Shown here in pieces: positions 44,901-52,713 of a stretch of 64,000 nucleotides of DNA (position 1 is its first letter; the number at the start of each line of letters is the position of its first letter). The DNA lies in NCBI RefSeq assembly GCF_000242595.2, contig NC_017098.1, forward strand, positions 248,001 to 312,000, given 5' to 3'. The notes beneath the pieces are model-generated. The model worked only from the letters and a program-made list of their open reading frames with translations. It made no database searches and was not told where the DNA came from. The DNA is from Spirochaeta africana DSM 8902. Lineage in GTDB: Bacteria; Spirochaetota; Spirochaetia; DSM-27196; DSM-8902. Position numbers and translations under genes: made by a program.

Positions 44901-45443
44901 GAGCAGCTTGGCTGGGAAGACCGCTTTGGCAGTCTGTGCCATTTTATCCTCGAGCAACGGGTGGTACGTCCAGACCGGCCTGACAGCCTGCTGGAGATCG
45001 AGGATGCAGCCGCCGGGCGCTTTCAGAGCCGGCTGTCGGATGAGGACTGGCTGCCGTTGTGGTATGCGGCCCGCACCCTGGCTGAACAGTGGTTCGCCGG
45101 CGCCGCAGCGGGTGAGCTGGGGATCCAGCCCGGCCGTGCCCTGCCGCACGGGGTGTACCGGTGCGGTGTGTTTCCTGAGCTGCAGGCTGAACGGGAGTTT
45201 CTGCTGCCGCTGGAGGTAGATGGTCGCTGCTGTCGGGTCCGCGGGATTATGGATATAACCCTGGAGTACCAGGATCGGGCCCTGGTGCTTGACTACAAGA
45301 CCGATCGCCAGTGGGACCCGCTCCAGCATCAGGTACAGCTGTGGATCTACCGTGCAGCGCTGCAGGGGATAACCGGTAAAGCTGCCTCGGCATATGTTGC
45401 GTCGCTGCGGTCGGGACAGCTGCAGTACCTGCAGGATGCCTGA
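41994..45443 (+). CDS. addA: ATP-dependent helicase/nuclease AddA
   Basis: 1149 residues. UvrD/RecB-type superfamily 1 helicase with Walker A SAGAGSGKT (Lys27), FTRKAAAEMRERI (Ia), IDEFQDNN (II), VGDEKQSIFRFR (III), VNYRSE (IV), VHSSKGLGF (V) and VALTRVQQHL (VI). The last 250 residues are a PD-(D/E)XK nuclease (LCHFILEQ, ALVLDYKTDRQ). The domain order is that of AddA. ATG 41994 has AGGAG at good spacing. It forms an operon with addB. The 3' end converges on the EamA gene with 11 bases between. Confidence 0.95.
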   Translation: MQLHPKQQSAIETNTTAVVSAGAGSGKTMVLTRRYVRLIAEGYDVEEILTLTFTRKAAAEMRERIQHALAAAAADTRQPAAVRDRAVTAVARFPQARITTLDSFCNTIVRESARSYGITPEFTTDEQQVQQLLQQECLGFLAEHRESPGMQAWLQDFSVERVLQDGLIHLAAEEFSIAEPRCWRTYIDRTIDESLQQAEGLLQDIERLGAVVSGCPFPDNKFVNAMAAMLRRYPISLSQSPQEQCTALEHLARGVRGIRRPSRYRAEIAPWVDAARELHDLLKQQALLIVNAVRTIPYLQDIGELCNRLQERVIERKRAAGVLSFADVAGLALHALLNQPELRSYHAGRIRRIMIDEFQDNNQLQQDLLFVLALKDPDDQRIFRRPPQLADVAEDKLFFVGDEKQSIFRFRRADVAIFRGLSEQVGSYGGQTINLDVNYRSEPRLIAVFNQLFPLIFGDARQEYEARFESLEPRDAIEGITPCIELWLNEYRERDEQDGAGVLNSSESEAAYLADWLAEAVSTGSLLVSDGAGGVRPAAYRDCAILFRSGGSVMDFEEALRQRGIPYNSMIMRSLFLEAPANDLYAVLQLAVYPEDRSAYAAVLRSPLVGLDDRAVLQLLLTTELPPFPEQEQLQQLGLPQDQQQRLAHARGMWQFLQEQYDRLSPAELLDYLWYDCGYRWFLLRNPDNHAYLEHFEYLREWFSRPGVRLPELLQELRERLGSSTKYDGEEIVREQQDAVRILTVHSSKGLGFPVVVLARAGQRPSAPGGVPLGRYRGEPVFMLSDPASASTERASLLVHNAAEEEDLQQEAELKRLLYVALTRVQQHLVVSGIDVTKLSPAEGTVERTFGGLLRSALGLELDTDGQVSCGSEQLTVRWIPRVARTVQRGTGWQRDMQHAADCLAGAAVAPPPEYPGTASVSELAARMRSGEIRQIRTPDGAVLSADTAQIDLDAGAQQLPSLDVDARLEQLGWEDRFGSLCHFILEQRVVRPDRPDSLLEIEDAAAGRFQSRLSDEDWLPLWYAARTLAEQWFAGAAAGELGIQPGRALPHGVYRCGVFPELQAEREFLLPLEVDGRCCRVRGIMDITLEYQDRALVLDYKTDRQWDPLQHQVQLWIYRAALQGITGKAASAYVASLRSGQLQYLQDA

Positions 45444-45454
45444 TCGGCACGGGA

Positions 45455-46291
45455 TTACAGACTCAACAGGGCTACCCCGACCAGGGCCAGCAGCAGGCCG
45501 GTAATCCGGTTGGCAGTCAGAACCTCGCCCAGCAGAACGCGGCCAAGGATAACGGTTGGGCCAGGGGCCAGGGAGGACACCACCGACACCACCGGCAGCA
45601 GTTCCAGCTGTGCCGACAGCACAAAGGTGATGTTGGCTGCGGTGTCAAAGCTGCCGGCAACCGCGACCGCCGGCATGCTTTCACGGGCAATCCGGATCCG
45701 TTCACGACGCAGGCGGATCCAGCTCAGTACCATCAGTACCGATGCGGCCCGGGAGGCCGCGATCGGCCAGAAACCGGCTGCTGGTGAGGGGCGCGATATC
45801 AGAATAAAAAACGCCCCGAAAGCGATGCCAGCGACCAGCCCGCACTTGAGCGATTCCGCCATGCGCACCGGATCCGGACGGGAGCCGGGTTCATAGGCCA
45901 GCAGAAAGATCGCCGGTATGCTTACCGCAATACCTGACCAGCCAAGCAGCCCCGGGGCTTCACCCAGCAGAACCCCGCCGATTACCGGAACCGCGGCGCC
46001 GGTAACGGCGGCCAGAGGGGCGGTTACCGCGACAAATCCGCGGGCGATACCGCGATACAGGTATCCCAGGCCGATCGCCCCGGTCATGCCGGCCAATGCC
46101 CCCCACAGCAGATCGCCGGCGGTGACCCGGTCCCAGCCAAGCAGGGGGGCGGCGACCAATGCGATGACCAGGCCAAGGATCTGCGAGGTAACCAGTACCG
46201 CCGCAGTCGGGCTTTTTCGGGTAGCCAGCCCGCCGGAGAAGTCGGCAGTTCCGTAGAGAACGGCAGAGAGTGCCGCGAACATGATTCCCAT
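45455..46291 (-). CDS. EamA/DMT-family transporter
   Basis: 278-residue inner-membrane protein with about ten short helices in two repeated halves (the EamA signature). The halves are visible as GTADFSGGLATR... and AGSFDTAANITFVLSAQL. Drug/metabolite transporters of this family export small molecules such as amino acids or their analogues. The substrate is unknown. AAGGAA precedes ATG 46291. A 77-bp inverted-repeat element lies 17 bases upstream of the start codon. Confidence 0.87.
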   Translation of the reverse strand: MGIMFAALSAVLYGTADFSGGLATRKSPTAAVLVTSQILGLVIALVAAPLLGWDRVTAGDLLWGALAGMTGAIGLGYLYRGIARGFVAVTAPLAAVTGAAVPVIGGVLLGEAPGLLGWSGIAVSIPAIFLLAYEPGSRPDPVRMAESLKCGLVAGIAFGAFFILISRPSPAAGFWPIAASRAASVLMVLSWIRLRRERIRIARESMPAVAVAGSFDTAANITFVLSAQLELLPVVSVVSSLAPGPTVILGRVLLGEVLTANRITGLLLALVGVALLSL

Positions 46292-46308
46292 GGGTATTCC
46301 TTACTGAC

Positions 46309-46385
46309 TGACGCCAGTTTTGTTGTTCGGGGCCTCAGGGGGCTGCTGTCGCTGTCTCAGGGGGCAAACAACAAAACTGGCGTCA
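46309..46385. repeat. Perfect 19-bp inverted repeat with 39-base centre
   Basis: TGACGCCAGTTTTGTTGTT (46309-46327) and its exact complement (46367-46385). The centre carries CTCAGGGGGC twice (46334-46343, 46356-46365). No T run follows on either strand, so it is not a typical terminator. It lies in the 5' region of the EamA gene. The flanks CTGAC and CTAAC are nearly a direct duplication, as a small mobile element would leave. Confidence 0.85.
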
Positions 46386-46423
46386 CTAACTGTTTTTCCT
46401 GTGCAGCTGCTACTCTTCAACGG

Positions 46424-49400
46424 CTATTCTGAGGCTGCTGCCGGCAGCAGAAGCTGCAGGGCTTGCCATGCCTGGAGAATGCGGTCCAGCTGTTCTGCCA
46501 CTATAGCCTGATCCGGCGGCCCGGCGTCAATCGCATCCTCAAGCCGGGCGGCCTCCTCGGCAAGACGCTCGAAACAGAGGTTGCCAGCGGTGCCGCGGAT
46601 CGCGTGGGCCTGCTGCCGGACCTCGTCCAGCCTGCCCTGGCTACAGGCATCCTGCAGCAGTGTTACACGCTTCCGGAAATTTTCCCGGGCCCCGGTAGTA
46701 AGGCGGGCAAACAGGGCATGATCGTAGTTGATTTTTTCCAGCAGCAGCTCTTTGTCAAACACTGGTGTCTCGGATGCCGGGCTGTCTTTCAGATAATGTG
46801 CCAGTTTTTCCTGCAGCATCCTCTGGCTGACGGGTTTGCCCAGGAAATCGTCCATGCCTGCCGCAAGACACCGGGCGCGCTGATCGGTATGGGCCCCGGC
46901 GGTAAGGGCGATGATCGGGGTGTAGCTCCCGCGCTCTTTTTCCAGCTGTCGTATCTCGCGGGCAGCCTGAATACCGTCCATCTCCGGCATCTGGATATCC
47001 ATCAGGATCAGCGAGATATCACCGGAATTCCGGATAGTCTCCAGGGCCTGGATGCCGTTGTGGGCCTCCAGTATACGCAGCCCGGGGGCTGCCTTGTGCA
47101 GCATTGCCCGTACCAGGGTCATGTTCAGCGATACGTCCTCCACCACCAGGATGGTGCCGGCAGGGGCGGTTTCTGTCTTGGCTGGCTGGTCCGGTGGGGC
47201 TGTGGTTTCTGGCGAGGTGAACAGACGCAGCATGCAGCTTCGCAGTTCGGTTGGCTTGACTGGCTTGGGCAGCAGCCCGCCCGCTCCGGGCCGGGGAGCC
47301 TGGCTGTGGATCTGTTCGTCCTCGGCAGCGTCGTACATCAGTACAATTTTTGTCTGCTGCAGCCTGTCCTGTCGGCAGGTGCGTTGCAGCAGCTGCAGGG
47401 TTTCAAGGCCGGACAGTCCGGGCATGCGGCTGTCGATAAACAGCAGGCTGCAGCCCTCGGAGGAGTTCACCAGGCTTACCGCCTGCATCCCGTCGCTGCA
47501 GTGATCGGCCGGTAATCCCAGATCCTCGAGCTGCTGCTTCAGCAGCGCGGCGGCGGTGGGGTTATCATCGATTATCAGAACCCGTGGCGGGCAGGACGAT
47601 ACTGCCAGTTTCAGCTGCTCGGCGTCGCGTGACCATGCGGCTGCTGCTGAATGCAGCCGGAAGGCTGGCACACACACGGTACAGGTAAAGGTTGTGCCGT
47701 GCCCCGGTTCACTCTCGAAGCCGATGCTGCCTCCCATTTTTTCGGCCAGAATGCTGCTGATAATCAAACCCAGGCCGGTGCCGCCAAACTTGCGGGTAGT
47801 GGAGGTGTCTGCCTGCGAGAATGCCTGGAATAATTTGTGCTGCTGATCCGGTCGAATCCCGATCCCGGTGTCACGAACCTGTAGCTCAAGCACACCGGCG
47901 GCATCTCCCTGTTCGGCTGCAGTGCAGGTTTCGGGCAGAAACCTGGCGACGAGCTCCACCTCGCCGTGTTCGGTAAACTTTACTGCGTTGCTTAAAAGAT
48001 TGATGAGGATCTGCTTGAGGCGGGTGGGATCGACCACCACCTCGGCCGGCAGATCCCGGGGAACATTCAGCAGGAGTTCCAGCCCCTTGCTCGCCGCCTG
48101 GTACTGTATGATATCTATCGCGTTCTCCAGCAGCGGCAGCAGTTCACTGCGCACTAACTCCAGCTCCAGCTTGCCTGACTCGATCTTTGACAGATCCAGG
48201 ATGTCGCTGATTATGTCCAGCAAGGCGTGTGCCGACACCTTGGAGTTGTGCACATACTGCCGCTGCAGCTGGCTGAGCGGGGTGCCTTCCAGCAGCTCGG
48301 TGAACCCGATTACCCCGTTCAGGGGGGTGCGTATCTCGTGGCTCATGTTGGCCAGAAACTCGGATTTTGCCTGGTTGGCCGATTCGGCCTGTTCCTTGGC
48401 AAGGATCAGCTGCTGCTCTGCATCCACTTTTTGCTGGGCGTCGGAAAGAATGTTGGCCAGCACCTGCATCAGCGCAATGTCCTGTTCCTGCCATGTCCGG
48501 GTACGACCGGTGAGCTCGAATGCCAGAAAACCCAGTATCCCGTCGGTGCCGGTTACCGGGACCGCGAGCAAGGAGGTGACCTGGCGCTGCTGCAGGGCGG
48601 CCCTGGCATACCCCACCGGCAGAGCGTCGGTGTCGGGGATATGGATCATGTCATGGCTGTCCAGCAGCTGGCTCCACCAGTGTGGCCAGTCAGTTGACAG
48701 CTGATGCAGAGATCCCTGCCCGGATTCGGTTCCGTGGGCAGACCACTCATGGACTGCCCTGATCGGCTGCTGAACCCCGTCGATGAACAGGACATAGCTG
48801 CGATCAGCGTCAAAAAACCTCCCGGTTTGCTGCAGCATGCCGGCAATGCATTTCTGGATGCTGGCGGCATCAGCACCGATAAACTCGGTTGAAACATCGG
48901 TGATCAGAGACTGGAACTGATTCACATAGAACAGTGATTCCTCGATTTCCTGCTGATGAGAGATGTCAAAGATGTACCCGTCGATGTAGCGAACCCCGCC
49001 ATCCGGGGTGAAAAATCCTCGCCCCTGATCCAGTACCCAGCGAACACCTCCGTCCCGGTGCAGTATCCGGTACCGGACAGAATGGGATGCCTTGCGGTGC
49101 AGGGTTTCCTGAATTGTCTGGCGAACCATCGCAATGTCATCCGGATGTATGATTGAGCTGAAGGCTCGAACCGAACTCTGCAGAAACTCCTCGGCCGGAT
49201 ATCCGGTCAGGGATTCCGCCCCCTCACTGATAAACTGCATGGTGGAATCCGCATCGGTAAGGCAGCGATAGATAACCCCCGGGATGTTGGCTACCAGCGA
49301 GCGATAGCGATTCTCGCTGTCCTCCAGGCGCTGCTCGGCAGCACGCCGCAGGCTGATGTCCCGGGAGGATCCGATAATATACCTGGCAGCGTTATCGCTG

Positions 49401-50089
49401 CGGTCGAGTGTCAGGGTTGTCTGCCAGTGGGTGGTCCCCCGCGGCAGGTTCAGGATCTCCTCGTACGAGATGGTACCTTCCGATGTCAGGCAGCGTTGAA
49501 AGTTATCCTCCATCTGCGTGCCGGCTTCGTTGCCCAGTAACTCCCGGGGTGTCCTGCCCTGAACATCGTGCTGGCCAAGGCCAGTGGCGTACTGGTACGC
49601 ACGGTTAATCCGGACGAATCGGAACTTCCCGTCGGGATGAATCCGGATCAGGAACAGGGCATCCTGGGTGCTGTCGAAAACCGAGCCATATTCGCGCTGC
49701 AGCCGTTCCAGATTCTGTTCGGCGCGTTTGGCTGCGGTTATGTCGGTGTACACTGCCGCGACATGCCCGGCCTCCGGCGAGTAGAGCTGTACCCTGAACC
49801 AGTGACTATCCCCGGCATGGCAGAACTCATAGCTCTCAGCGCCTTCATGTGTCAGCACGGTGCTGCAGCGATCAAACCATGCCCGGTCTCCGCCTCCCCA
49901 ATCCCCGGGTGCGAGACTGCGGATCGGCTTGCCGATCAGGTTGCCCTTGCCGACCATCTGCTCGAACACCGGGTTTGCTGTCCGGAATACCCCGTCATGG
50001 ATCCTGTCGTTCGCGTCGCGCAAGACCCGGATACAGGCATACCCGAACGGTGCATGTGTGAGGGCTGGGTGCTCGGCTGCAGTTGGCAT
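46424..50089 (-). CDS. Hybrid sensor kinase (PAS-PAS-PAS-GAF-HisKA-ATPase-REC-REC-HPt)
   Basis: 1221 residues without a membrane segment. Three PAS domains (about 10-380) and a GAF-like domain (about 390-550) sense an intracellular signal. The kinase core has His584 (MSHEIRTPLNG), NLLSNAVKF, DTGIGI and GTGLGLII. Two receivers follow with Asp886 (FIDSRMPG) and Asp1031 (LMDIQMPEMDG). A final HPt domain has His1162 (QQAHAIRGTAGN). The full His-Asp-His chain resembles BarA/ArcB. The final regulator is not encoded here. Start 50089 has AGGAG ten bases upstream. Confidence 0.95.
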   Translation of the reverse strand: MPTAAEHPALTHAPFGYACIRVLRDANDRIHDGVFRTANPVFEQMVGKGNLIGKPIRSLAPGDWGGGDRAWFDRCSTVLTHEGAESYEFCHAGDSHWFRVQLYSPEAGHVAAVYTDITAAKRAEQNLERLQREYGSVFDSTQDALFLIRIHPDGKFRFVRINRAYQYATGLGQHDVQGRTPRELLGNEAGTQMEDNFQRCLTSEGTISYEEILNLPRGTTHWQTTLTLDRSDNAARYIIGSSRDISLRRAAEQRLEDSENRYRSLVANIPGVIYRCLTDADSTMQFISEGAESLTGYPAEEFLQSSVRAFSSIIHPDDIAMVRQTIQETLHRKASHSVRYRILHRDGGVRWVLDQGRGFFTPDGGVRYIDGYIFDISHQQEIEESLFYVNQFQSLITDVSTEFIGADAASIQKCIAGMLQQTGRFFDADRSYVLFIDGVQQPIRAVHEWSAHGTESGQGSLHQLSTDWPHWWSQLLDSHDMIHIPDTDALPVGYARAALQQRQVTSLLAVPVTGTDGILGFLAFELTGRTRTWQEQDIALMQVLANILSDAQQKVDAEQQLILAKEQAESANQAKSEFLANMSHEIRTPLNGVIGFTELLEGTPLSQLQRQYVHNSKVSAHALLDIISDILDLSKIESGKLELELVRSELLPLLENAIDIIQYQAASKGLELLLNVPRDLPAEVVVDPTRLKQILINLLSNAVKFTEHGEVELVARFLPETCTAAEQGDAAGVLELQVRDTGIGIRPDQQHKLFQAFSQADTSTTRKFGGTGLGLIISSILAEKMGGSIGFESEPGHGTTFTCTVCVPAFRLHSAAAAWSRDAEQLKLAVSSCPPRVLIIDDNPTAAALLKQQLEDLGLPADHCSDGMQAVSLVNSSEGCSLLFIDSRMPGLSGLETLQLLQRTCRQDRLQQTKIVLMYDAAEDEQIHSQAPRPGAGGLLPKPVKPTELRSCMLRLFTSPETTAPPDQPAKTETAPAGTILVVEDVSLNMTLVRAMLHKAAPGLRILEAHNGIQALETIRNSGDISLILMDIQMPEMDGIQAAREIRQLEKERGSYTPIIALTAGAHTDQRARCLAAGMDDFLGKPVSQRMLQEKLAHYLKDSPASETPVFDKELLLEKINYDHALFARLTTGARENFRKRVTLLQDACSQGRLDEVRQQAHAIRGTAGNLCFERLAEEAARLEDAIDAGPPDQAIVAEQLDRILQAWQALQLLLPAAASE

Positions 50090-50184
50090 GATTCGGATAC
50101 TCCTGCATACAGTTTCGGCGCTGGGTCAGGTTGAGTCAAGGACGCCGTTCGTCTGCTGCCGCACACAACAATCACGACTTCAAT

Positions 50185-50213
50185 AAAAAAGCCCGTCGCA
50201 TGATGCGACGGGC
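50185..50213 (-). terminator. Intrinsic terminator after dps
   Basis: 10-bp perfect stem GCCCGTCGCA/TGCGACGGGC with a 3-base loop, followed on the minus strand by six T. Confidence 0.95.
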
Positions 50214-50238
50214 TGTCCGAAAACCTAAGGATGAAGGT

Positions 50239-50706
50239 TTACTGGGCCAGGTAGGCGCGCAGCATCCAGCTGTTTTTTTCGTAGGTCTCGATGCTGGCGG
50301 TCAGCATGTCGGCGGTGCCGGGATCACTGTTGTCCTCGGCTACCTCGATGCTTTCCCGCAGCAGCTTGATAATGTACTCGAAGTCTGCCAGGACCGACTT
50401 GGCACTGTCCGGGCCGTTAATCGGGGTGCTGGGGGCCTCGGCAACCTTGGTGGTGGCCAGAAAATCCTTTAATGAAGCCAGCGGGCGCTGTCCCAGCGAG
50501 AGTACCCGCTCGGCAACCTCATCGATCTGCTCGGCCAGAAAGTCGTAGAACTCTTCGTATTTCTCGTGCAGGGTAAAGAAGCTTGCGCCGATAAGATTCC
50601 AGTGGTAGTTCTGTACCTTGGCATGCAGGGTGCGCAGGTCAGCCAGGTACTGATTCAGTGCCTTGGCTACAGCGGCGGTTTCCTTGTTTTCCAGTCCAAT
50701 ATCCAT
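50239..50706 (-). CDS. dps: Dps-type ferritin-like DNA-protection protein
   Basis: 155 residues. Dps forms a 12-subunit shell that oxidises iron with peroxide and shields DNA in stress. The ferroxidase residues match the family at constant offset: His35 (YHWN), His47, Asp62 and Glu66 (IDEVAERV). The end is NSWMLRAYLAQ. The N-terminus lacks a Lys-rich DNA-binding tail. Start with AAGGAG at six bases; a good promoter and terminator make it monocistronic. Confidence 0.95.
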   Translation of the reverse strand: MDIGLENKETAAVAKALNQYLADLRTLHAKVQNYHWNLIGASFFTLHEKYEEFYDFLAEQIDEVAERVLSLGQRPLASLKDFLATTKVAEAPSTPINGPDSAKSVLADFEYIIKLLRESIEVAEDNSDPGTADMLTASIETYEKNSWMLRAYLAQ

Positions 50707-50739
50707 ATATTACTCCTTATTGGTGGTGATTGTGTTGGT

Positions 50740-50769
50740 AAGATACGCAGAAAGCTCCGTGCTCGTCAA
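50740..50769 (-). promoter_or_regulatory. dps promoter
   Basis: Minus strand: TTGACG (50769-50764), 18-bp spacer, TATCTT (50745-50740). It gives a leader of about 25-30 bases containing AAGGAG. No palindrome typical of a PerR or Fur operator was noticed. Confidence 0.6.
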
Positions 50770-50790
50770 ATCACCAGGGCTGGCGGCTTT

Positions 50791-51831
50791 CTAACGGTTG
50801 ATCAATTCCTGGTACACCAGCAGCATGCCGTCGGCTTCGGTATCCAGAATGCGCATGACCTCGCTGTCGGCAGTAAATTCTTCATCACCACGGATAGCGG
50901 TCAGCACCCCGGAGGCCGCAGCGACATCACCCGTTCTGAGGTAATACAGGAACCGGTTCAGTTGTACGACTGCCCGGAAACTGGTCTCGAGATCTGTCCG
51001 GCGGCTTAATCCGTTCAACAGCCCGTAGGCGTTGTCCAGGTTGTCCTGGCGTTCGTCATGGATCCAGGCCTCGGCGACGGCCAGAACCTCGGCCGGGTCA
51101 TCCTGCATGGGGTCCGGGTCGGCTGCTGCCAGTTCCGGGTCGTGCAGTCGCTGTGCCGGTATCAGTTCATGCTGCGGGGAGATGACAAAGATAAACGATA
51201 CATTCTGATGCAGATTGCCGAAAAACCCCTCCTGCGGGTCTATCCGTCCGGTACGTTCGTCAATAAACAGGTTGGTCTGGACCACCAGCAGGCCCTCGGC
51301 CTGGATAGTTGCATCAGCTCCCGGCTGCAGCGCACGCAGCTGGAAGATAAGCGGGTCACCATTCTGGAAATACTGCGGTATGGCCACCTCGCGGTATACC
51401 GCCTCGGTTTCTGCCGGGTATCCCCGAAAGAGGTGATCGGCCAGTGCCAGGCGGTGTTCCGGGCGCAGCGCCGGGTTAAGCCCGGTATTTGACAACAGCC
51501 CGTTCAGGGCAAAGACTACGCTGTAGGGAGCAAACTCAAGGGTCTCTGTAGGGGTAAGGGCATCGTAGGTAAAAAAACCATACTCGTCCTGACTGATGTC
51601 CTGATCGGCGTCTGCTGGATCCTGAGCATTGGCTGAAAGCGGCAGCTCGGTGTCGGCGTCGTCCGGAAGTGCGGCGGCGTCTGCGGGGTCAGCCCCAGGG
51701 CTTGAGGCGCAGCCGACAAACAGGGTAAGCACGACAAACAGAGCGAGCACGACAAACAGGGCGGGAGCCGACAGCGGGTGCGGGATCCGGCGCTTTCCTC
51801 TGATGGAACCGGTAGTTTTCTGTATCTGCAT
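50791..51831 (-). CDS. Lipoprotein of unknown function
   Basis: 346 residues. Signal peptide with lipobox LFVGC (Cys about residue 41). The hydrophobic core is three repeats of LFVVLA/LFVVLT/LFVG, encoded by an 18-base tandem repeat. The mature part is acidic near the start (DADTELPLSANAQDPADAD) and has a mixed strand/helix body, not recognised. Start 51831 is preferred because the signal peptide begins there; a GATACT box lies seven bases before it and no ribosome site is seen. It is divergent from the inositol-monophosphatase gene. Confidence 0.7.
   Translation of the reverse strand: MQIQKTTGSIRGKRRIPHPLSAPALFVVLALFVVLTLFVGCASSPGADPADAAALPDDADTELPLSANAQDPADADQDISQDEYGFFTYDALTPTETLEFAPYSVVFALNGLLSNTGLNPALRPEHRLALADHLFRGYPAETEAVYREVAIPQYFQNGDPLIFQLRALQPGADATIQAEGLLVVQTNLFIDERTGRIDPQEGFFGNLHQNVSFIFVISPQHELIPAQRLHDPELAAADPDPMQDDPAEVLAVAEAWIHDERQDNLDNAYGLLNGLSRRTDLETSFRAVVQLNRFLYYLRTGDVAAASGVLTAIRGDEEFTADSEVMRILDTEADGMLLVYQELINR
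51715..51765. repeat. 18-base tandem repeat in a signal-peptide region
   Basis: Three units starting GACAAACAG at 51715, 51733 and 51751 (last one partial). In the minus-strand gene they encode the hexapeptide LFVVLx. Confidence 0.85.
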
Positions 51832-51892
51832 ACTGCAGAGTATCCCCGCAGGTAAAAAACTGCAATGGCTGTGGATGCGGCAATTCCGACAG

Positions 51893-51921
51893 TTGTCTCG
51901 CCCGGTCGGAAAGCGTACATT
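51893..51921 (+). promoter_or_regulatory. Promoter of the inositol-monophosphatase operon, leaderless spacing
   Basis: TTGTCT (51893-51898), 17-bp spacer, TACATT (51916-51921), then six bases to ATG 51928. No Shine-Dalgarno. Confidence 0.6.
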
Positions 51922-51927
51922 AGCCGT

Positions 51928-52713
51928 ATGAGAGAGCATATGGAAGCGATCGTGCGTGAGGCCGGGACGATCGCCCTTAAGTATCATGGCGGCCTGACCA
52001 AAACGGATATCGATTTTAAAAGCGAAGCGGATCTGGTAACCCGCGCGGATCGTGAGGTTGAGGATTTTATCGCCTCACAGCTGCGGGCTGCGTATCCCTG
52101 GGTGCATTTTGTCGGGGAGGAGACTGCTGCCGAGATGGACTACCGCAGCGGCGAGGCCTTCGTGCTGGATCCGATCGATGGAACCACCAACTATGTGCAC
52201 GGACTGCCGTATTTCGCCATCAGCCTGGCATATCTGCGCGATGGCGTGCCTCAGGCTGCGGTGGTCTATGCCCCGGCCCTTGATGCATTGTACTCGGCCG
52301 AATCCGGACAGGGTGCCTTGCTGAACAACGAGCCGATTCGGGCCTCGCAGAACGATGATCCCGGACACAGTCTGGCGGTAACCGGGTTCGTAAACCTGCG
52401 GTCCAGGGTGCAACCGGACAATCTGGCGGCTTTCGGGCATGTAGCCTACCAGGTGCGCTCGGTTCTGCGTCTCGGATCGGCGGCGGTAGATCTGTGTTAT
52501 GTTGCTGACGGCAAGATGGACTTCTTCTGGGAACATGGCCTGAATGTATGGGATGTTGCCGCCGGTGCGCTGATTGTACAGGAGGCCGGGGGTGTGGTTA
52601 CCGGTATGGATGGCGGTCCGGATTATCTGAGCGGGCGCTGCGGAATACTTGCCGGCGGACCGAATATCCATGGTAGGGCCGTCCGTCTGCTCAAGGAGGC
52701 AGAGAATGCATGA
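51928..52713 (+). CDS. Inositol-monophosphatase family protein
   Basis: 261 residues. Mg2+-dependent phosphatase of the IMPase/SuhB/CysQ superfamily. The metal sites are in GEET (HFVGEETAA), DPIDGTTNYVHG and the late motif GLNVWDVAAGALIVQEAGG. It should hydrolyse inositol-1-phosphate or a related sugar phosphate. The neighbours encode an aldonolactone oxidase and a HAD phosphatase, which suggests a sugar or polyol pathway. ATG 51928 is fixed by the promoter. The oxidase gene starts 8 bases before its stop. Confidence 0.92.
   Translation: MREHMEAIVREAGTIALKYHGGLTKTDIDFKSEADLVTRADREVEDFIASQLRAAYPWVHFVGEETAAEMDYRSGEAFVLDPIDGTTNYVHGLPYFAISLAYLRDGVPQAAVVYAPALDALYSAESGQGALLNNEPIRASQNDDPGHSLAVTGFVNLRSRVQPDNLAAFGHVAYQVRSVLRLGSAAVDLCYVADGKMDFFWEHGLNVWDVAAGALIVQEAGGVVTGMDGGPDYLSGRCGILAGGPNIHGRAVRLLKEAENA

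Noticed and set aside
46309-46385. Intrinsic terminator
   Set aside because: The stem is long and perfect, but there is no T run on either strand and the loop is 39 bases.
50111-50139. Promoter of the hybrid kinase (TTGACT-17-GAAACT)
   Set aside because: The -35 is good but the -10 matches TATAAT in only three positions; not reported as a feature.
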